Positions 50,870 to 60,309 of a DNA stretch of 64,000 bases are shown one piece after another (position 1 is the stretch's first letter; every line of letters starts with the position of its first letter). The DNA comes from Acidobacteriota bacterium (GTDB taxonomy: Bacteria > Acidobacteriota > Blastocatellia > Pyrinomonadales > Pyrinomonadaceae): NCBI GenBank assembly GCA_019239425.1, contig JAFAZX010000056.1, positions 1-64,000 of the forward strand, given 5' to 3'. The notes under the pieces were generated by a model that saw only the letters and a program-made list of their open reading frames with translations, made no database searches and was not told the DNA's origin. A program made the position numbers and the translations under genes.

Positions 50870-52714
50870 ATGACTCCGGAACGCTACCAGCGAGTTAAAG
50901 AGCTGTTCCACTCCGCACTGGAGCGCACGCCCGAAGAGCGCCCCGCCTTTCTCGCGGAGGCGTGCGGCGATGACACGGCCCTGCTGGCGAAAGTCGAGGC
51001 CCTGGTCGCCGCCAACGAGCAGCCCGGCAGTTTCATGGACGCCCCCGCCTACGCGGTCGCCGCCGAGATGCTGACGGAGAACTCGACGGGCGCGCTCGTG
51101 GGGCAGAGCATCGGCCATTATCAGGTCCTGGCGCTGCTGGGCTCGGGCGGAATGGGGGACGTTTACCTTGCGAGGGACACGCGACTCGGGCGGAAGGTCG
51201 CGCTCAAACTGCTACCCGACTACCTGACCGACGACGAGAGTCGCATCCGGCGCTTCAAGCAGGAGGCGCGGGCAGCTTCGGCGCTCAACCACCCGAACGT
51301 GCTGACGATCTACGAGATCGAACGGGCAGGCGGCAGGCACTTTATCGCGACGGAGTTCGTGGAGGGCGAGACGTTGCGGCAACGCTTGAAGGGCGGGAGA
51401 CTCAGGCCGTGCGAGGCGCTCGATGTTGCGGCGCAGATCGCGAGCGCCCTCTCCAAGGCGCATCAGGCGGGCATCGTCCACCGTGACATCAAGCCGGAGA
51501 ACGTCATGCTCGACGCCGAAGGGCGCGTCAAAGTATTAGACTTCGGCCTCGCGAAATACACACAGCCTTTCGGCGGCGGCGCGGCCGACGACGCTAACAC
51601 GGAGAGCGTCCACACCGTGCCGGGCATGTTGATGGGCACGACCGCGTACATGTCGCCCGAGCAGGCGCGCGGGGTCGCGGTCGATGCGCGGACGGACGTT
51701 TGGAGTCTGGGCGTCGTGCTCTACGAGATGCTGGCGGGGCGCGCGCCCTTCGTCGGTCAGACGCCGAGTGACGTTCTCGCCGCAATCCTTGAGCGCGAGC
51801 CCGAGCCGCTCGTCGGGGAAGACTCGGGCGCGGCGGACGCGCTGCAAAGAATAGTCAGAAAGGCGCTTCAGAAAGACCGTGAGAAGCGGTATCAGACGAG
51901 CAGAGACTTCGCGCTCGACCTGGAAAGCCTGCGTCGGGAACTGGAGGCCGAAGCGGGCTCGGGAACAGTCGGGTCGGTTGAGACGGCTGCGCGAGAATTT
52001 CCGGCCGCCTCTGCCCGTGCGGGGCGTAACAAGGTGGCGTCGGTACTAGTGCTCGGGGCCGTGCTGCTTCTGGCTGCGGCGGCAATCGTCGGCACGTGGG
52101 CGTGGCGTCCCTCAAAACCTTTGGCGGTCGGAACTACGCTCCCGCCTCCAGTCGCCGCGCCGGAGCGAACATTGGTCTACTCGATACTGGTTCAGAAATA
52201 TCGAGACGGGAGGCCGTTCGAGTCCCCGTTCCGGCTCGGCGGCGAGATTAATTTCGAGAAGGATTATCGCGTGCGGCTGAACCTGAGCAGCCCGCAGGAC
52301 GGACACCTCTACATCCTGAACGAAGGGCCGGAGGAGCAGGGCCGGCCGTCGCCTTACGTGATTCTCTTCCCTTCGCCCACCGCCAACGAAGGGCAGTCAA
52401 GGCTCGGCGCGGGCCGGCAGGTTCAGGTGCCCGAGCGGAGCTGGTTACAGTTCGACGCGGAACGTGGGACGGAGAAGGTCTGGCTGGTCTGGTCGGCGGA
52501 GAGCGTCCCCGCGCTCGAAGCGCTGAAGGCGTACGCCAACCCGCGCGACCGAGGATTGGTCGGCGACCCCGGCCTCAACGACGCGGCCGGAGATTTCCTG
52601 CTAACACACCAAAGCCCCGGGCCTGCGGCCGTGAGGGACGAGGATAAAAAAGAGGTCGTACTCACGTCGAACGGTGCTATACTCACGCACCTTCTGAGGC
52701 TTGAGCACCATTGA
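50870..52714 (+). CDS. Transmembrane Ser/Thr protein kinase with DUF4384-like sensor
   Basis: Protein of 614 residues. N-terminal segment of about 75 residues typical of acidobacterial kinases (ERYQRVKELFHSALER). Kinase domain (about 80-350): GSGGMGDVYLARD, VALKLLP, HRDIKPENV (Asp206), DFGLAKY, MSPEQARGVAVDARTDVWSLG-type C-lobe. Membrane helix (VLVLGAVLLLAAAAIVGTW, about 387-405). The outside domain has LYILNEGPEEQ and PYVILFPS, as in DUF4384, shared with the protein at 56665. It likely senses an outside ligand and signals to the sigma factor. Confidence 0.92.
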   Translation: MTPERYQRVKELFHSALERTPEERPAFLAEACGDDTALLAKVEALVAANEQPGSFMDAPAYAVAAEMLTENSTGALVGQSIGHYQVLALLGSGGMGDVYLARDTRLGRKVALKLLPDYLTDDESRIRRFKQEARAASALNHPNVLTIYEIERAGGRHFIATEFVEGETLRQRLKGGRLRPCEALDVAAQIASALSKAHQAGIVHRDIKPENVMLDAEGRVKVLDFGLAKYTQPFGGGAADDANTESVHTVPGMLMGTTAYMSPEQARGVAVDARTDVWSLGVVLYEMLAGRAPFVGQTPSDVLAAILEREPEPLVGEDSGAADALQRIVRKALQKDREKRYQTSRDFALDLESLRRELEAEAGSGTVGSVETAAREFPAASARAGRNKVASVLVLGAVLLLAAAAIVGTWAWRPSKPLAVGTTLPPPVAAPERTLVYSILVQKYRDGRPFESPFRLGGEINFEKDYRVRLNLSSPQDGHLYILNEGPEEQGRPSPYVILFPSPTANEGQSRLGAGRQVQVPERSWLQFDAERGTEKVWLVWSAESVPALEALKAYANPRDRGLVGDPGLNDAAGDFLLTHQSPGPAAVRDEDKKEVVLTSNGAILTHLLRLEHH

Positions 52715-53010
52715 GGCTTCCTCCGTGCTAACATCTCGCTGACATGCCCGCGCCCGAGAGATGCTCCTCGCAGCATTAAGGTCAGGCGACCGTCCTGATT
52801 TACTGAACGGCCGAGATGCCGAGACTTAACTTCCCCGACAAGCTCGCATCCACCCTCTGAGGCGATACGCCTCGGATTTCCGCATTACCTGTTGAGCGCG
52901 ATTTGGTGCCCCCGGGCACCTCGGGAAGCGAACCCTGCGGCGGGGCCTTCTAAACTTCCAAGAAAGACTTCGTCGCCTTCTCACTCGATTCAAAAGTAAA
53001 GGAGCGTGTT
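52715..53010. other. Intergenic stretch without a supported gene
   Basis: About 300 bases between the kinase and a small unknown gene. The gap shows no long open frame with a start and ribosome site and no repeat or terminator hairpin that I can support. Confidence 0.5.
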
Positions 53011-53424
53011 ATGTCTACAACTGCCAGAACGCAAGAAGTGAACGGCGACCCCGTCCCGAGAGTTGTGGGAACGTGGAACGTGGCGTGGCCGACCGACTCG
53101 TCGCCTTCACTGCCGACCTCATTGACCGACCTCCGGATTGAATACCAGGCACCGGGCGCCTCCTTTGATCGAATCTTCGGGAGTTTGAGTTCCACGCCCC
53201 CCGACGTAACGAGCTATGCGCTCAGGGATGGGAAAATTAACCGTCTGAGTGACACTTCGCTCCTCATATTTTTCGTCCTCCGCATCGACGGCGAGGATCA
53301 CATCTTCGAGGGCGCTCTCTCCCTCTCAGGGGAAACCATGTTGGGAGAAAAACCTAGAGTGCAGTTCGGGCATGGTGGAGCGGGTGACGGAAGCTGGTCG
53401 GCGCAGGCCCAGAGCGGCGGCTGA
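53011..53424 (+). CDS. Hypothetical protein, 137 residues
   Basis: ATG 53011 preceded by AAAGGAGCGTG, an excellent ribosome site. No signal peptide or membrane helix. A beta-rich look (VVGTWNVAWP, LTDLRIEYQAPG, LLIFFVLRIDGEDHIFEG) with a Gly/Ser tail. No family recognised. It lies 35 bases before the TPR-CHAT gene and is probably in the same transcript, so it may be its regulator, target or prey-like partner. Confidence 0.7.
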   Translation: MSTTARTQEVNGDPVPRVVGTWNVAWPTDSSPSLPTSLTDLRIEYQAPGASFDRIFGSLSSTPPDVTSYALRDGKINRLSDTSLLIFFVLRIDGEDHIFEGALSLSGETMLGEKPRVQFGHGGAGDGSWSAQAQSGG

Positions 53425-53459
53425 CGAGGGGCTTCAACGCCCGCGCAAGTGTTTTTCCA

Positions 53460-56400
53460 ATGCGCACACTTTGCCGAATCACCTCGCGCCGAGTCATCTG
53501 TCTCCTGATGGCGGCCGCCGTGGGCCTCACGCCACGGGCGGGCGTCGCGCGTCCGCAAGCCGAGGCGAAGACGCTCGCGGCGGGCGAAACGCTCAAGGAG
53601 CGTTTGAGCGGCGGCGAGACGCGACTCTTTCGCATTGAACTGAGCGCCGGGCAGTTCTTACGCGTGGTCGTCGAGCAGGAGGGGATAGACGTTGAGGTGG
53701 CGCTCGTCGGGCCGGGTCGGAAACGTCTGCTGGAGATGGACAGCCCCAACGGCACCTACGGGCCGGAGCCCCTCTCGATGGTGGCGGAGGAATCGGGCGA
53801 GTACACGGTCGAAGTTCGTTCGCCTGATAAGAAGGCCGCCGACGGGTCGTTCGAGTTGAGGGTCGAGGCGCTGCGCGAGCCGGAGGCCGCGGACAGGAAA
53901 CGGGGCGAGGCGGAGCGCATGTTCGCGGAAGCTTACCGGTCGCTCTCCCGGCCCGAGGCCGAGGCGAGGCAGCAAGCCCTGAAGAATCTCGAAGCGCTCC
54001 TGCCCGTCTTCCGCTCCCTGCAAGACCGACATGTGGAAGTCTCGGTGCTCAACCTGCTGGGACTCGCCTCCAACTCTTCAGGCCAGCCCCGGCAGGCCGT
54101 GGATTACTACGAGCAGGCGCTCGGCGTCAGCCGAACCCTCGGCGACAGTCGGAACGAGGCGCGGATGCTCAACAACATCGGGGGCGCGTACGACATTATG
54201 GGCGAGCCGCAGAGGGCGCTCGACTATTACGGCCGGGCGCTCTCACTCTGGGAGACCCTGAACGTCGCGGCCGAGCAGGGCAACACGCTCAACAACGTCG
54301 GGGTGATTTACTATAACCTCGGCGAGTTGCAGCGCTCGCTGGACTACTACAACCGCGCCCTGCCCTTCAGGCGAGCCGAAAGCAACCCGCGCAGAGAGGC
54401 CAACACACTCGATAACATCAGCCTCATCTACATCGCTCTCGGCGAGCCGCAACAGGCTCTGGAATATCTCGGGCAGTCGCTCACTCTGCGGCGGGCGGCC
54501 AAAGACGTACAGGGAGAGGCCAATTCGCTCAATCAAATCGGCTATGCCTACGCCGCGTTGGGTGAGACGACGAAGGCGCTCGACTACTACAACCAGTCGC
54601 TGCCGCTTCGACGAACATCCGGAGACCGTCGCGGAGAAGCCGCCACGTTGAAGAACATCGGAGTGGCTTATGCCTCCCTCGGGCAGCCTCAGAAGGCCGT
54701 CGAGCAGCACGAACAGGCGCTCAAACTCATCCGCGCCATCGGCAATCGCCGTGAAGAAGCCGTCACTTTACTCTTTCTCGGAAAAGCCTACGCCATCTCC
54801 GGCGAATTGCAGAAGCGCGACGAATATTACACTCAAGCGCTCTCGATTTTTCAGGCGCTCAGCGACCGGCTCGGCGAAGCGAGGGCGCGTCAAAGTATCG
54901 CGAAGGTCGAAAGGGATCGCGGCAACTTCACGGAGGCCCGCGCACAGATAGAGGCGGCGGTCTCAATCATCGAGGCCATGCGGGCGCAGGTCTTGAGCCA
55001 GCAGCTCCGCACCTCCTTCTTCGCTTCGAGGCAGGACGCTTACGAGTTCCAGATCGATTTGCTGATGCAGATGCACCGCCGCGAACCGAACAAGGGCTAC
55101 GACGCGGCGGCGCTGGAAGCGAGCGAGCGTGCGCGCGCGCGCGGCCTCATGGAGATGCTGTCGGAGTCCGGCGTCGATGTCCGCCGGGGCGTAGACCCCG
55201 CGCTGCTTGAGCGTGAGCGCGAGTTATCCCAACGGCTCAGCGCCAAGGCCGCGCGGCTGATAGCCCTGCTCGGCCAGCCGAACAGGCAGGAGCAGGCGGC
55301 CGTGTTGAAGAAAGAGGTCGGCGCGCTCGAAGATGAACACCAGCAGGTGTTGGGAGACATACGCAGGCGCAGCCCGCGCTACGCGGACATCACCCAGCCG
55401 CAGCCGCTCGGCCTGCGAGAGATACAGACGTTGTTGGATTCCGACACCCTGCTACTGGAATACTCGCTCGGCGCCGAGCGCAGTTACCTGTGGGCCGTGA
55501 CCCGCGACGGCCTGCGGAGCTTTCAACTGCCCGGGCGCGAGCGCGTCGAGCAGACGGCGCGGCGACTCTACGAGTTGGTGACGGCGCGCAGCAACAGTAA
55601 GAAGGGCGAGAGTGCGCGGCAGAGGCAGGAGCGAATCAGCCGGGCCGATTCGCAAACGACCGGGGCGGCCGAAGAGTTGAGCCGCGCGGTGCTTGGGCCG
55701 GCGGCTTCGGAGTTGGGTGGTAAGCGGCTGGTGGTCGTCGCCGACGGGGCTTTGCAGTACATCCCTTTCGCCATGCTGCCCGCTCCCGGCGGCCCTTCGG
55801 TGCATGACGACTACCGGCCGTTGATCGCCGGGCACGAGGTCGTCAGCCTGCCTTCGGCCTCCACGCTCGCCGTGCAGAGGAGAGAGTTAGCCGGGCGCAA
55901 ATCGGCCCCGAATAACGTCGCCCTCATCGCCGACCCCGTGTTCGACAGCGGCGACGAGCGCGTCACCTCTCAGGCGAAGCGTGCACCGGGGCCGCCGGCG
56001 GGAACGGTTGAAGATGACGCGGCCACGCGAACGCTCGAACATCTGTCGGCACAGGCGGCCGGCGCGCAGGACGGGACGCGCATCCCGCGCCTGCCTTACA
56101 CGCGGCTGGAGGCGGAGCAGATACTGTCGGTCGCCCCGCGAGCCTCGAACCTGCGTGCCCTCGATTTCAAAGCGAACCTCGCGACGGCCCTCGGCGGAGA
56201 GCTGCATAAGTACCGCTACGTGCACTTTGCGACGCACGGATACATCGACAGCGAGAAGCCCGCGCTCTCGGCCATCGTGCTCTCGCTGGTCAACGAGCGG
56301 GGCGAGCCGCAGGACGGCCTTCTCAAGACGCAGGAGATTTATAACCTCAACCTCACGGCGGAGCTGGTCGTCCTGAGCGCCTGCCAGACGGGGCTCGGGA

Positions 56401-56660
56401 AAGAGATAAAGGGCGAAGGGCTGGTCGGCCTGACGCGCGGGTTTATGTACGCGGGGGCCGCGCGCATCATCGTGAGCCTGTGGAACGTGAGCGACAAGGG
56501 GACGGCGGATTTAATGTCGCGCCTCTACAAGGGGATGCTCAGGGAGGGATTGCGGCCGACGGCGGCGTTGAGGGCGGCGCAGATTGAGCTTTGGAAACAG
56601 AAGCAGTGGCAGTCGCCTTACTACTGGGCGGGCTTCGTCCAACAGGGCGAGTGGAGGTGA
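53460..56660 (+). CDS. Exported TPR-CHAT caspase-like protease
   Basis: Protein of 1066 residues. Signal peptide (VICLLMAAAVGLTPRAGVA), PPC-like domain (about 35-145), then a set of about 8-9 TPR/Kinesin-light-chain-type repeats (LNNIGGAYDIMGEPQRALDY, LNNVGVIYYNLGELQRSLDY, NQIGYAYAALGETTKALDYY), a helical linker, then a CHAT domain (about 700-1066). The CHAT active site is intact: His926 in YVHFATHGYID and Cys975 in VVLSACQTGLG. CHAT proteases are separase-like cysteine proteases. Ends YWAGFVQQGEW as usual. Probably acts in the periplasm or outside. Confidence 0.93.
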   Translation: MRTLCRITSRRVICLLMAAAVGLTPRAGVARPQAEAKTLAAGETLKERLSGGETRLFRIELSAGQFLRVVVEQEGIDVEVALVGPGRKRLLEMDSPNGTYGPEPLSMVAEESGEYTVEVRSPDKKAADGSFELRVEALREPEAADRKRGEAERMFAEAYRSLSRPEAEARQQALKNLEALLPVFRSLQDRHVEVSVLNLLGLASNSSGQPRQAVDYYEQALGVSRTLGDSRNEARMLNNIGGAYDIMGEPQRALDYYGRALSLWETLNVAAEQGNTLNNVGVIYYNLGELQRSLDYYNRALPFRRAESNPRREANTLDNISLIYIALGEPQQALEYLGQSLTLRRAAKDVQGEANSLNQIGYAYAALGETTKALDYYNQSLPLRRTSGDRRGEAATLKNIGVAYASLGQPQKAVEQHEQALKLIRAIGNRREEAVTLLFLGKAYAISGELQKRDEYYTQALSIFQALSDRLGEARARQSIAKVERDRGNFTEARAQIEAAVSIIEAMRAQVLSQQLRTSFFASRQDAYEFQIDLLMQMHRREPNKGYDAAALEASERARARGLMEMLSESGVDVRRGVDPALLERERELSQRLSAKAARLIALLGQPNRQEQAAVLKKEVGALEDEHQQVLGDIRRRSPRYADITQPQPLGLREIQTLLDSDTLLLEYSLGAERSYLWAVTRDGLRSFQLPGRERVEQTARRLYELVTARSNSKKGESARQRQERISRADSQTTGAAEELSRAVLGPAASELGGKRLVVVADGALQYIPFAMLPAPGGPSVHDDYRPLIAGHEVVSLPSASTLAVQRRELAGRKSAPNNVALIADPVFDSGDERVTSQAKRAPGPPAGTVEDDAATRTLEHLSAQAAGAQDGTRIPRLPYTRLEAEQILSVAPRASNLRALDFKANLATALGGELHKYRYVHFATHGYIDSEKPALSAIVLSLVNERGEPQDGLLKTQEIYNLNLTAELVVLSACQTGLGKEIKGEGLVGLTRGFMYAGAARIIVSLWNVSDKGTADLMSRLYKGMLREGLRPTAALRAAQIELWKQKQWQSPYYWAGFVQQGEWR

Positions 56661-56664
56661 GAGG

Positions 56665-57651
56665 ATGAACGCGCAGCACGAAGGACAGCTTATCAACCCG
56701 CGCCGGCGAATCATGCCGATGTTTCCCATTCGGGCTACGAGGTTCCTGGTAGTCGGCATCTGTGCTCTCGCGCTCTGCTCGGTCTGCATAGTAGCTACAA
56801 CGCAAAACACGCAGGATGAAGAGACGACGCGGAAGCTCTGGGACACGGCGTTCAGCACCGCCAGAAAGAAGCCCACACGCGCCGGCGGGGGCGGCCCGCG
56901 ACGTGACTACCGCGTGGCGACCCCGCGCGTCCCTCCCGCGGGTGTCTCCGGTGAGTCGGTCGTCGGCGTCACCGTCTGGCGCTTGCGTCCGTCCAGAGAC
57001 GCGGACGAGGGAGAGAGGATGATTGTCCACGAGGGCTCGGACGCGGCCGCGTGGATACCCGAGCGCGTGCCCGGTAACGCCGGGCTGTCGGAGGGCGACA
57101 GGGTGCGCCTGAGCGTCGAGGCCGCGCGCACCGGCTACCTCTACGTCATCGACCGTGAGCAGTATGCCGACGGCACGCTCGGCGAGCCTTACCTGATCTT
57201 CCCGACCACGCGCACACTCGGCGGCGACAATCGCGTGACGGCAGGCCGCCTTGTTGACATCCCCGCGCAGGAGGACAGCCCGCCCTTCTTCACCCTCAGG
57301 CGTAGCCGCGCCGACCAGGTCGGCGAAGTGCTGAGCGTCATCGTGACGCCCGCCCCACTCGAAGAGTTAGAGATCGGTGCGCAGGCGCAGAGACTCTCGC
57401 CGGAGCGCGTCGTCCGGTGGGAGAAGTCCTGGGGCGGGCGGACGGGGCGCATGGAGTTGAACGACGGGGCGGGCAAGGTCTGGACGAAGGAAGAAAAGGA
57501 GGCTGGCGCGAGCGCAGCGCGCCTCCTGAAAGCGACCGCGCCCGCCCCGCAAACCCTCTACTACTGCCCCGGCGCCAAGCCCGACGAGCCGCTGCTGATT
57601 AAATTGGAGCTACAATACCGCCGCCGAAGGGTGCCGCCGGCGCGCAGATAA
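56665..57651 (+). CDS. Exported DUF4384-like protein
   Basis: About 328 residues from ATG 56665, with GGAGGTGAGAGG upstream, five bases after the CHAT gene stop. N-terminal anchor or signal (TRFLVVGICALALCSVCIVA), then a DUF4384-like domain: RVRLSVEAARTGYLYVIDRE, PYLIFPTTRTLGGDNRVTAG and RLVDIPAQED. The same domain is at the C-terminus of the kinase at 50870. Two Cys near the end (YYCPGAKP). Likely a partner of the CHAT protease and the kinase. Confidence 0.8.
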   Translation: MNAQHEGQLINPRRRIMPMFPIRATRFLVVGICALALCSVCIVATTQNTQDEETTRKLWDTAFSTARKKPTRAGGGGPRRDYRVATPRVPPAGVSGESVVGVTVWRLRPSRDADEGERMIVHEGSDAAAWIPERVPGNAGLSEGDRVRLSVEAARTGYLYVIDREQYADGTLGEPYLIFPTTRTLGGDNRVTAGRLVDIPAQEDSPPFFTLRRSRADQVGEVLSVIVTPAPLEELEIGAQAQRLSPERVVRWEKSWGGRTGRMELNDGAGKVWTKEEKEAGASAARLLKATAPAPQTLYYCPGAKPDEPLLIKLELQYRRRRVPPARR

Positions 57652-58108
57652 ATCAGCGCGAAAGGTATTCACACTGACGCGCGGCCTCATCGACCGTGCG
57701 CCCTTCAACACCCCACCCGCGAGCAGCCGCTTTACCTCCCTGCCTCCCCGGCATCACTGATAGCCACAGCCTGTCTCTCAGCATCTCCAATCGAATCTGA
57801 AAATATTTTTCCGGGCTGAGGGAGTTCCGGCCGGGATTGCGCATTAGTAGATGTAGGCAATGCGTCGGCACGAAACTTCCCAACGGGAATCCACCGCGAC
57901 CCGCCGAAAGCATCCGCCGCGACAACCCACGAGTCGGGCACAGCGAATTTAGCGCCCGCTCCAATGCCTCACGCAACCGCGCGTGCTGGTTCTACCTGTT
58001 CGAGAGCGCTAAGCGACCGACGTTTAGCCTCTCCAACACCCGGGTTGACTGGCTCAACCGACAGGGAGGTTCTACGAACCGACCCGACTTCAGAAGAAGG
58101 AGACCGTC
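57652..58108. other. Gene-poor stretch of 457 bases
   Basis: Holds one doubtful minus-strand frame (57653-57976, listed) and an upstream region for the gene at 58109. No hairpin or repeat could be supported. Confidence 0.5.
57653..57976 (-). CDS. Doubtful small gene or remnant
   Basis: 107 codons from a TTG at 57976. The C-terminal half (SPEKYFQIRLEMLRDRLW, KAAARGWGVEGRTVDEAARQ) looks protein-like, the N-terminal half less so. No ribosome site is evident. It converges with the DUF4384-like gene. It may be a remnant of a longer gene or chance. Confidence 0.25.
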   Translation of the reverse strand: MREALERALNSLCPTRGLSRRMLSAGRGGFPLGSFVPTHCLHLLMRNPGRNSLSPEKYFQIRLEMLRDRLWLSVMPGRQGGKAAARGWGVEGRTVDEAARQCEYLSR

Positions 58109-58498
58109 ATGGCAACAGTTGACGTTTTAATCGCCGTCGATGTCGAGGGCGCGATGAGCTCACAGAGTTTGCAGAACAACGTGTACCTGATGGACACGAA
58201 CAAGTTCTTTGGCTCCTATCAGGAGGGCCAATCGGAGTTAATCACCAAACTGCGCCAGGGCGACAGGATTATTTGGTCTGTCTCCCCTATCGACCCCGGC
58301 ACCAACGTCTCGATAAGCGGTTTCACCGGCCAGGCCGTAGGCGTCAACGTCACCCCGACTCAGAACTCCGACGGGAGTTGGACTAGCCTCTTTAGCGAAG
58401 CGCCGCCGAGCCCCGGAACCGCGATTCAGTACTCCGTCAACCTGTCGTTTGAAGGCGCCCAGATGTCTTTCGACCCGTTCCTCGTGCTCGCCTCGTAA
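58109..58498 (+). CDS. Small AidA/PixA-like protein
   Basis: Protein of 129 residues, AGAAGGAGACC upstream. Starts VDVLIAVDVEGAMSSQSLQN then NNVYLMDTNKFFGSYQEGQS, KLRQGDRIIWSVSPIDPG and a beta-rich remainder. This resembles the AidA/PixA inclusion-body protein family (secreted or crystalline, function unknown). Weak, pattern-based match. No signal peptide. It stands alone between hairpins. Confidence 0.55.
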   Translation: MATVDVLIAVDVEGAMSSQSLQNNVYLMDTNKFFGSYQEGQSELITKLRQGDRIIWSVSPIDPGTNVSISGFTGQAVGVNVTPTQNSDGSWTSLFSEAPPSPGTAIQYSVNLSFEGAQMSFDPFLVLAS

Positions 58499-58590
58499 GT
58501 GACGAGTGAGGCGGGATACAAATAGTAGCTCAACTGCGGTTTACCGGCCTCAGTGAAGTCCTTCACAACTGAACTCTACGGCAGACGGCA

Positions 58591-58634
58591 GTCAGTGACC
58601 GGGCGGGGCGCGAACGTCCCGCCCGGTCACTGAC
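58591..58634 (+). terminator. 20-bp terminator-like hairpin after the AidA-like gene
   Basis: Arms 58591-58610 and 58615-58634 (GTCAGTGACCGGGCGGGGCG and its near complement, one mismatch) with a 4-base loop. It ends the transcript of the 58109 gene. Confidence 0.75.
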
Positions 58635-58637
58635 GTT

Positions 58638-58669
58638 CAGGGAAGAACTTTATTGTTCGTGAACACCGG
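58638..58669 (+). repeat. Direct repeat copy A
   Basis: Reads CAGGGAAGAACTTTATTG then TTCGTGAACACCGG. Together with copies B and C, consensus AGGGGAGGACTTT-NN-TGTTCGTGA-N-CACCGG. It is followed by the complement AAGTTCTTCC at 58683-58692. Confidence 0.75.
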
Positions 58670-58745
58670 TGTGAAGGGAAATCAAGTTCTTCCGTGGAGT
58701 GCATCAAGTCGCTCCCTGAAGAACTTAAAGTATCTGTGCCTCCTT

Positions 58746-58776
58746 TAGGGGAGGATTTTTTTATTCGTGGACACCG
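58746..58776 (+). repeat. Direct repeat copy B
   Basis: Reads AGGGGAGGATTTTTTTATTC then GTGGACACCGG, preceded by its own short stem CCTCC-TTTA-GGGGAGG. The T-rich centre could end transcription. Located 140 bases before the subtilase gene. Confidence 0.75.
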
Positions 58777-58913
58777 GAATGATTGTCGAAATGTTTCGGC
58801 CGCCGGTGCCATAACAGGGAGAAGTATTCGGCGGGCGCGCGGGCCGTCGGCCCGGCAGGCGCGGGCCGCGGTTCGGCGTTCAGTCCTCTGCGGGTTGCGA
58901 AGGAGTGTATGTG

Positions 58914-60281
58914 ATGAGCGGGATTTCTGCGAAGGAAGTTGATTCGAGGAGGCCGAAGTATCTGGTCATCTTCCGGGAGCCGGCGGAGAGGAACACGAGC
59001 ACGCTGTCGACGGTTTTGAAGCGCGGGAGGTCGGCCGCGGGCGTGGAGCGCGGCGGCGTGAGCCTTCTGGCCGCGGGCGTTACGGGCGTGGAGACGAAGG
59101 TCTTCGAGCCTTTAGGGGTGGCCGCCGCCGACCTGAGCGAGACGCAGGCGAGCAACCTGCGCAAGCGGGAGGACGTGGTGGCCGTCGTGGAGAACGAGGT
59201 GCGCTCCCTGCCGCCCGTGCGCAGGTCGCAGGGCGAATCAAAAATCGCGGCGGCCGACAACCGCGGCCCGGCGACAGACGTGCTGGCGTACCTGCGCGGC
59301 GTGCGCGACGCGATGAACCTCGCCATCGCCTTCCACGAGCGCGGCAGCACGCCGCCGCTCGAGCCAACCTTGTTCAGCGCGGCGGCGGTCGCCGCCGCCG
59401 CCCCTGCCGCCACGCAGCAGACGACGTGGGGGCTTCGGGCCATCGGCGTCGCCACGGCCATCTCGCCGCCGACGGGCAGGGGCGTCAAGGTCGCAGTCCT
59501 CGACTCGGGGATAGACTTCAATCACCCCGACATGGGCAACAAGGTGGAGCGCGGCGTGACGGCCAGGTCGTTCGTCACGAACATCACCGAGCAGGACGTG
59601 AACGGGCACGGGACGCACGTGGCCGGGACGGTCTGCGGCCCGCGGCAGTCGGCGGGCGGAATCCGCTACGGCGTCGCGCCCGACGTCAGTCTGCTCGTCG
59701 GCAAGGTCTTTAACAACGCGTTCCGGCCGAAGGCCACCGACGACGACATCCTCGAAGGCATCACCTGGGCCGACGAGCAGGGGGCCAGAATCATCTCGAT
59801 GAGCCTGGAGAGCAAGCGCGCCACCGGCGGAGACTTCCCCACGCTCTACGAAGCGGTCGCGCAGCAGCTGCTCGACCGTGCGGAGAGGAGCGTGCTGCTG
59901 GTCGCGGCGGCCGGCAACGCGAGCGACCGGCCGCAGTCGGTCGTCTGCGTGCAGAACCCGGCGGCCTGCCCTTCCATCATGTCGGTCGCCGCGGTCGACC
60001 GCGACCTGCTCGTCGCGTCCTTCAGTTGTAAGAAACTGGACGACATCGGGCCGGTCGACGTGTCGGGGCCGGGCGTCGGGGTCTATTCGAGTTTCGTCGA
60101 GGGCGGCTTCGAGGAGCTCGACGGGACGAGCATGGCCGCGCCTCACGTCTCCGGGCTCGCGGCGCTCTACCTCGAGGCCGAGCCGGGACTCACGGCGCGG
60201 CAACTGTTCGAACGGCTCAGGACGCGCGCGCGCCCCCTCGGCGACGTGACCGACTTCGGGGCCGGACTGGTGCAACTGTGA
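58914..60281 (+). CDS. Subtilisin-like (S8) serine protease without signal peptide
   Basis: About 455 residues. ATG 58914 chosen because AAGGAG at 58899-58904 sits at the right distance; GTG at 58905 is too close. Catalytic triad intact: Asp197 (VAVLDSGIDFNHPD), His232 (NGHGTHVAGTVCG), Ser406 (DGTSMAAPHVSGLAALYLE). Residues 17-100 resemble a degenerate propeptide region (YLVIFREPAERNTSTLSTVL). No signal peptide or membrane helix, so it acts inside the cell unless exported otherwise. Followed by an S1/P1 nuclease-like gene (28-base gap) and a propeptide-like gene. Confidence 0.9.
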   Translation: MSGISAKEVDSRRPKYLVIFREPAERNTSTLSTVLKRGRSAAGVERGGVSLLAAGVTGVETKVFEPLGVAAADLSETQASNLRKREDVVAVVENEVRSLPPVRRSQGESKIAAADNRGPATDVLAYLRGVRDAMNLAIAFHERGSTPPLEPTLFSAAAVAAAAPAATQQTTWGLRAIGVATAISPPTGRGVKVAVLDSGIDFNHPDMGNKVERGVTARSFVTNITEQDVNGHGTHVAGTVCGPRQSAGGIRYGVAPDVSLLVGKVFNNAFRPKATDDDILEGITWADEQGARIISMSLESKRATGGDFPTLYEAVAQQLLDRAERSVLLVAAAGNASDRPQSVVCVQNPAACPSIMSVAAVDRDLLVASFSCKKLDDIGPVDVSGPGVGVYSSFVEGGFEELDGTSMAAPHVSGLAALYLEAEPGLTARQLFERLRTRARPLGDVTDFGAGLVQL

Positions 60282-60309
60282 AACTGTCGAAGAAAGGAAC
60301 AAGGTGACA

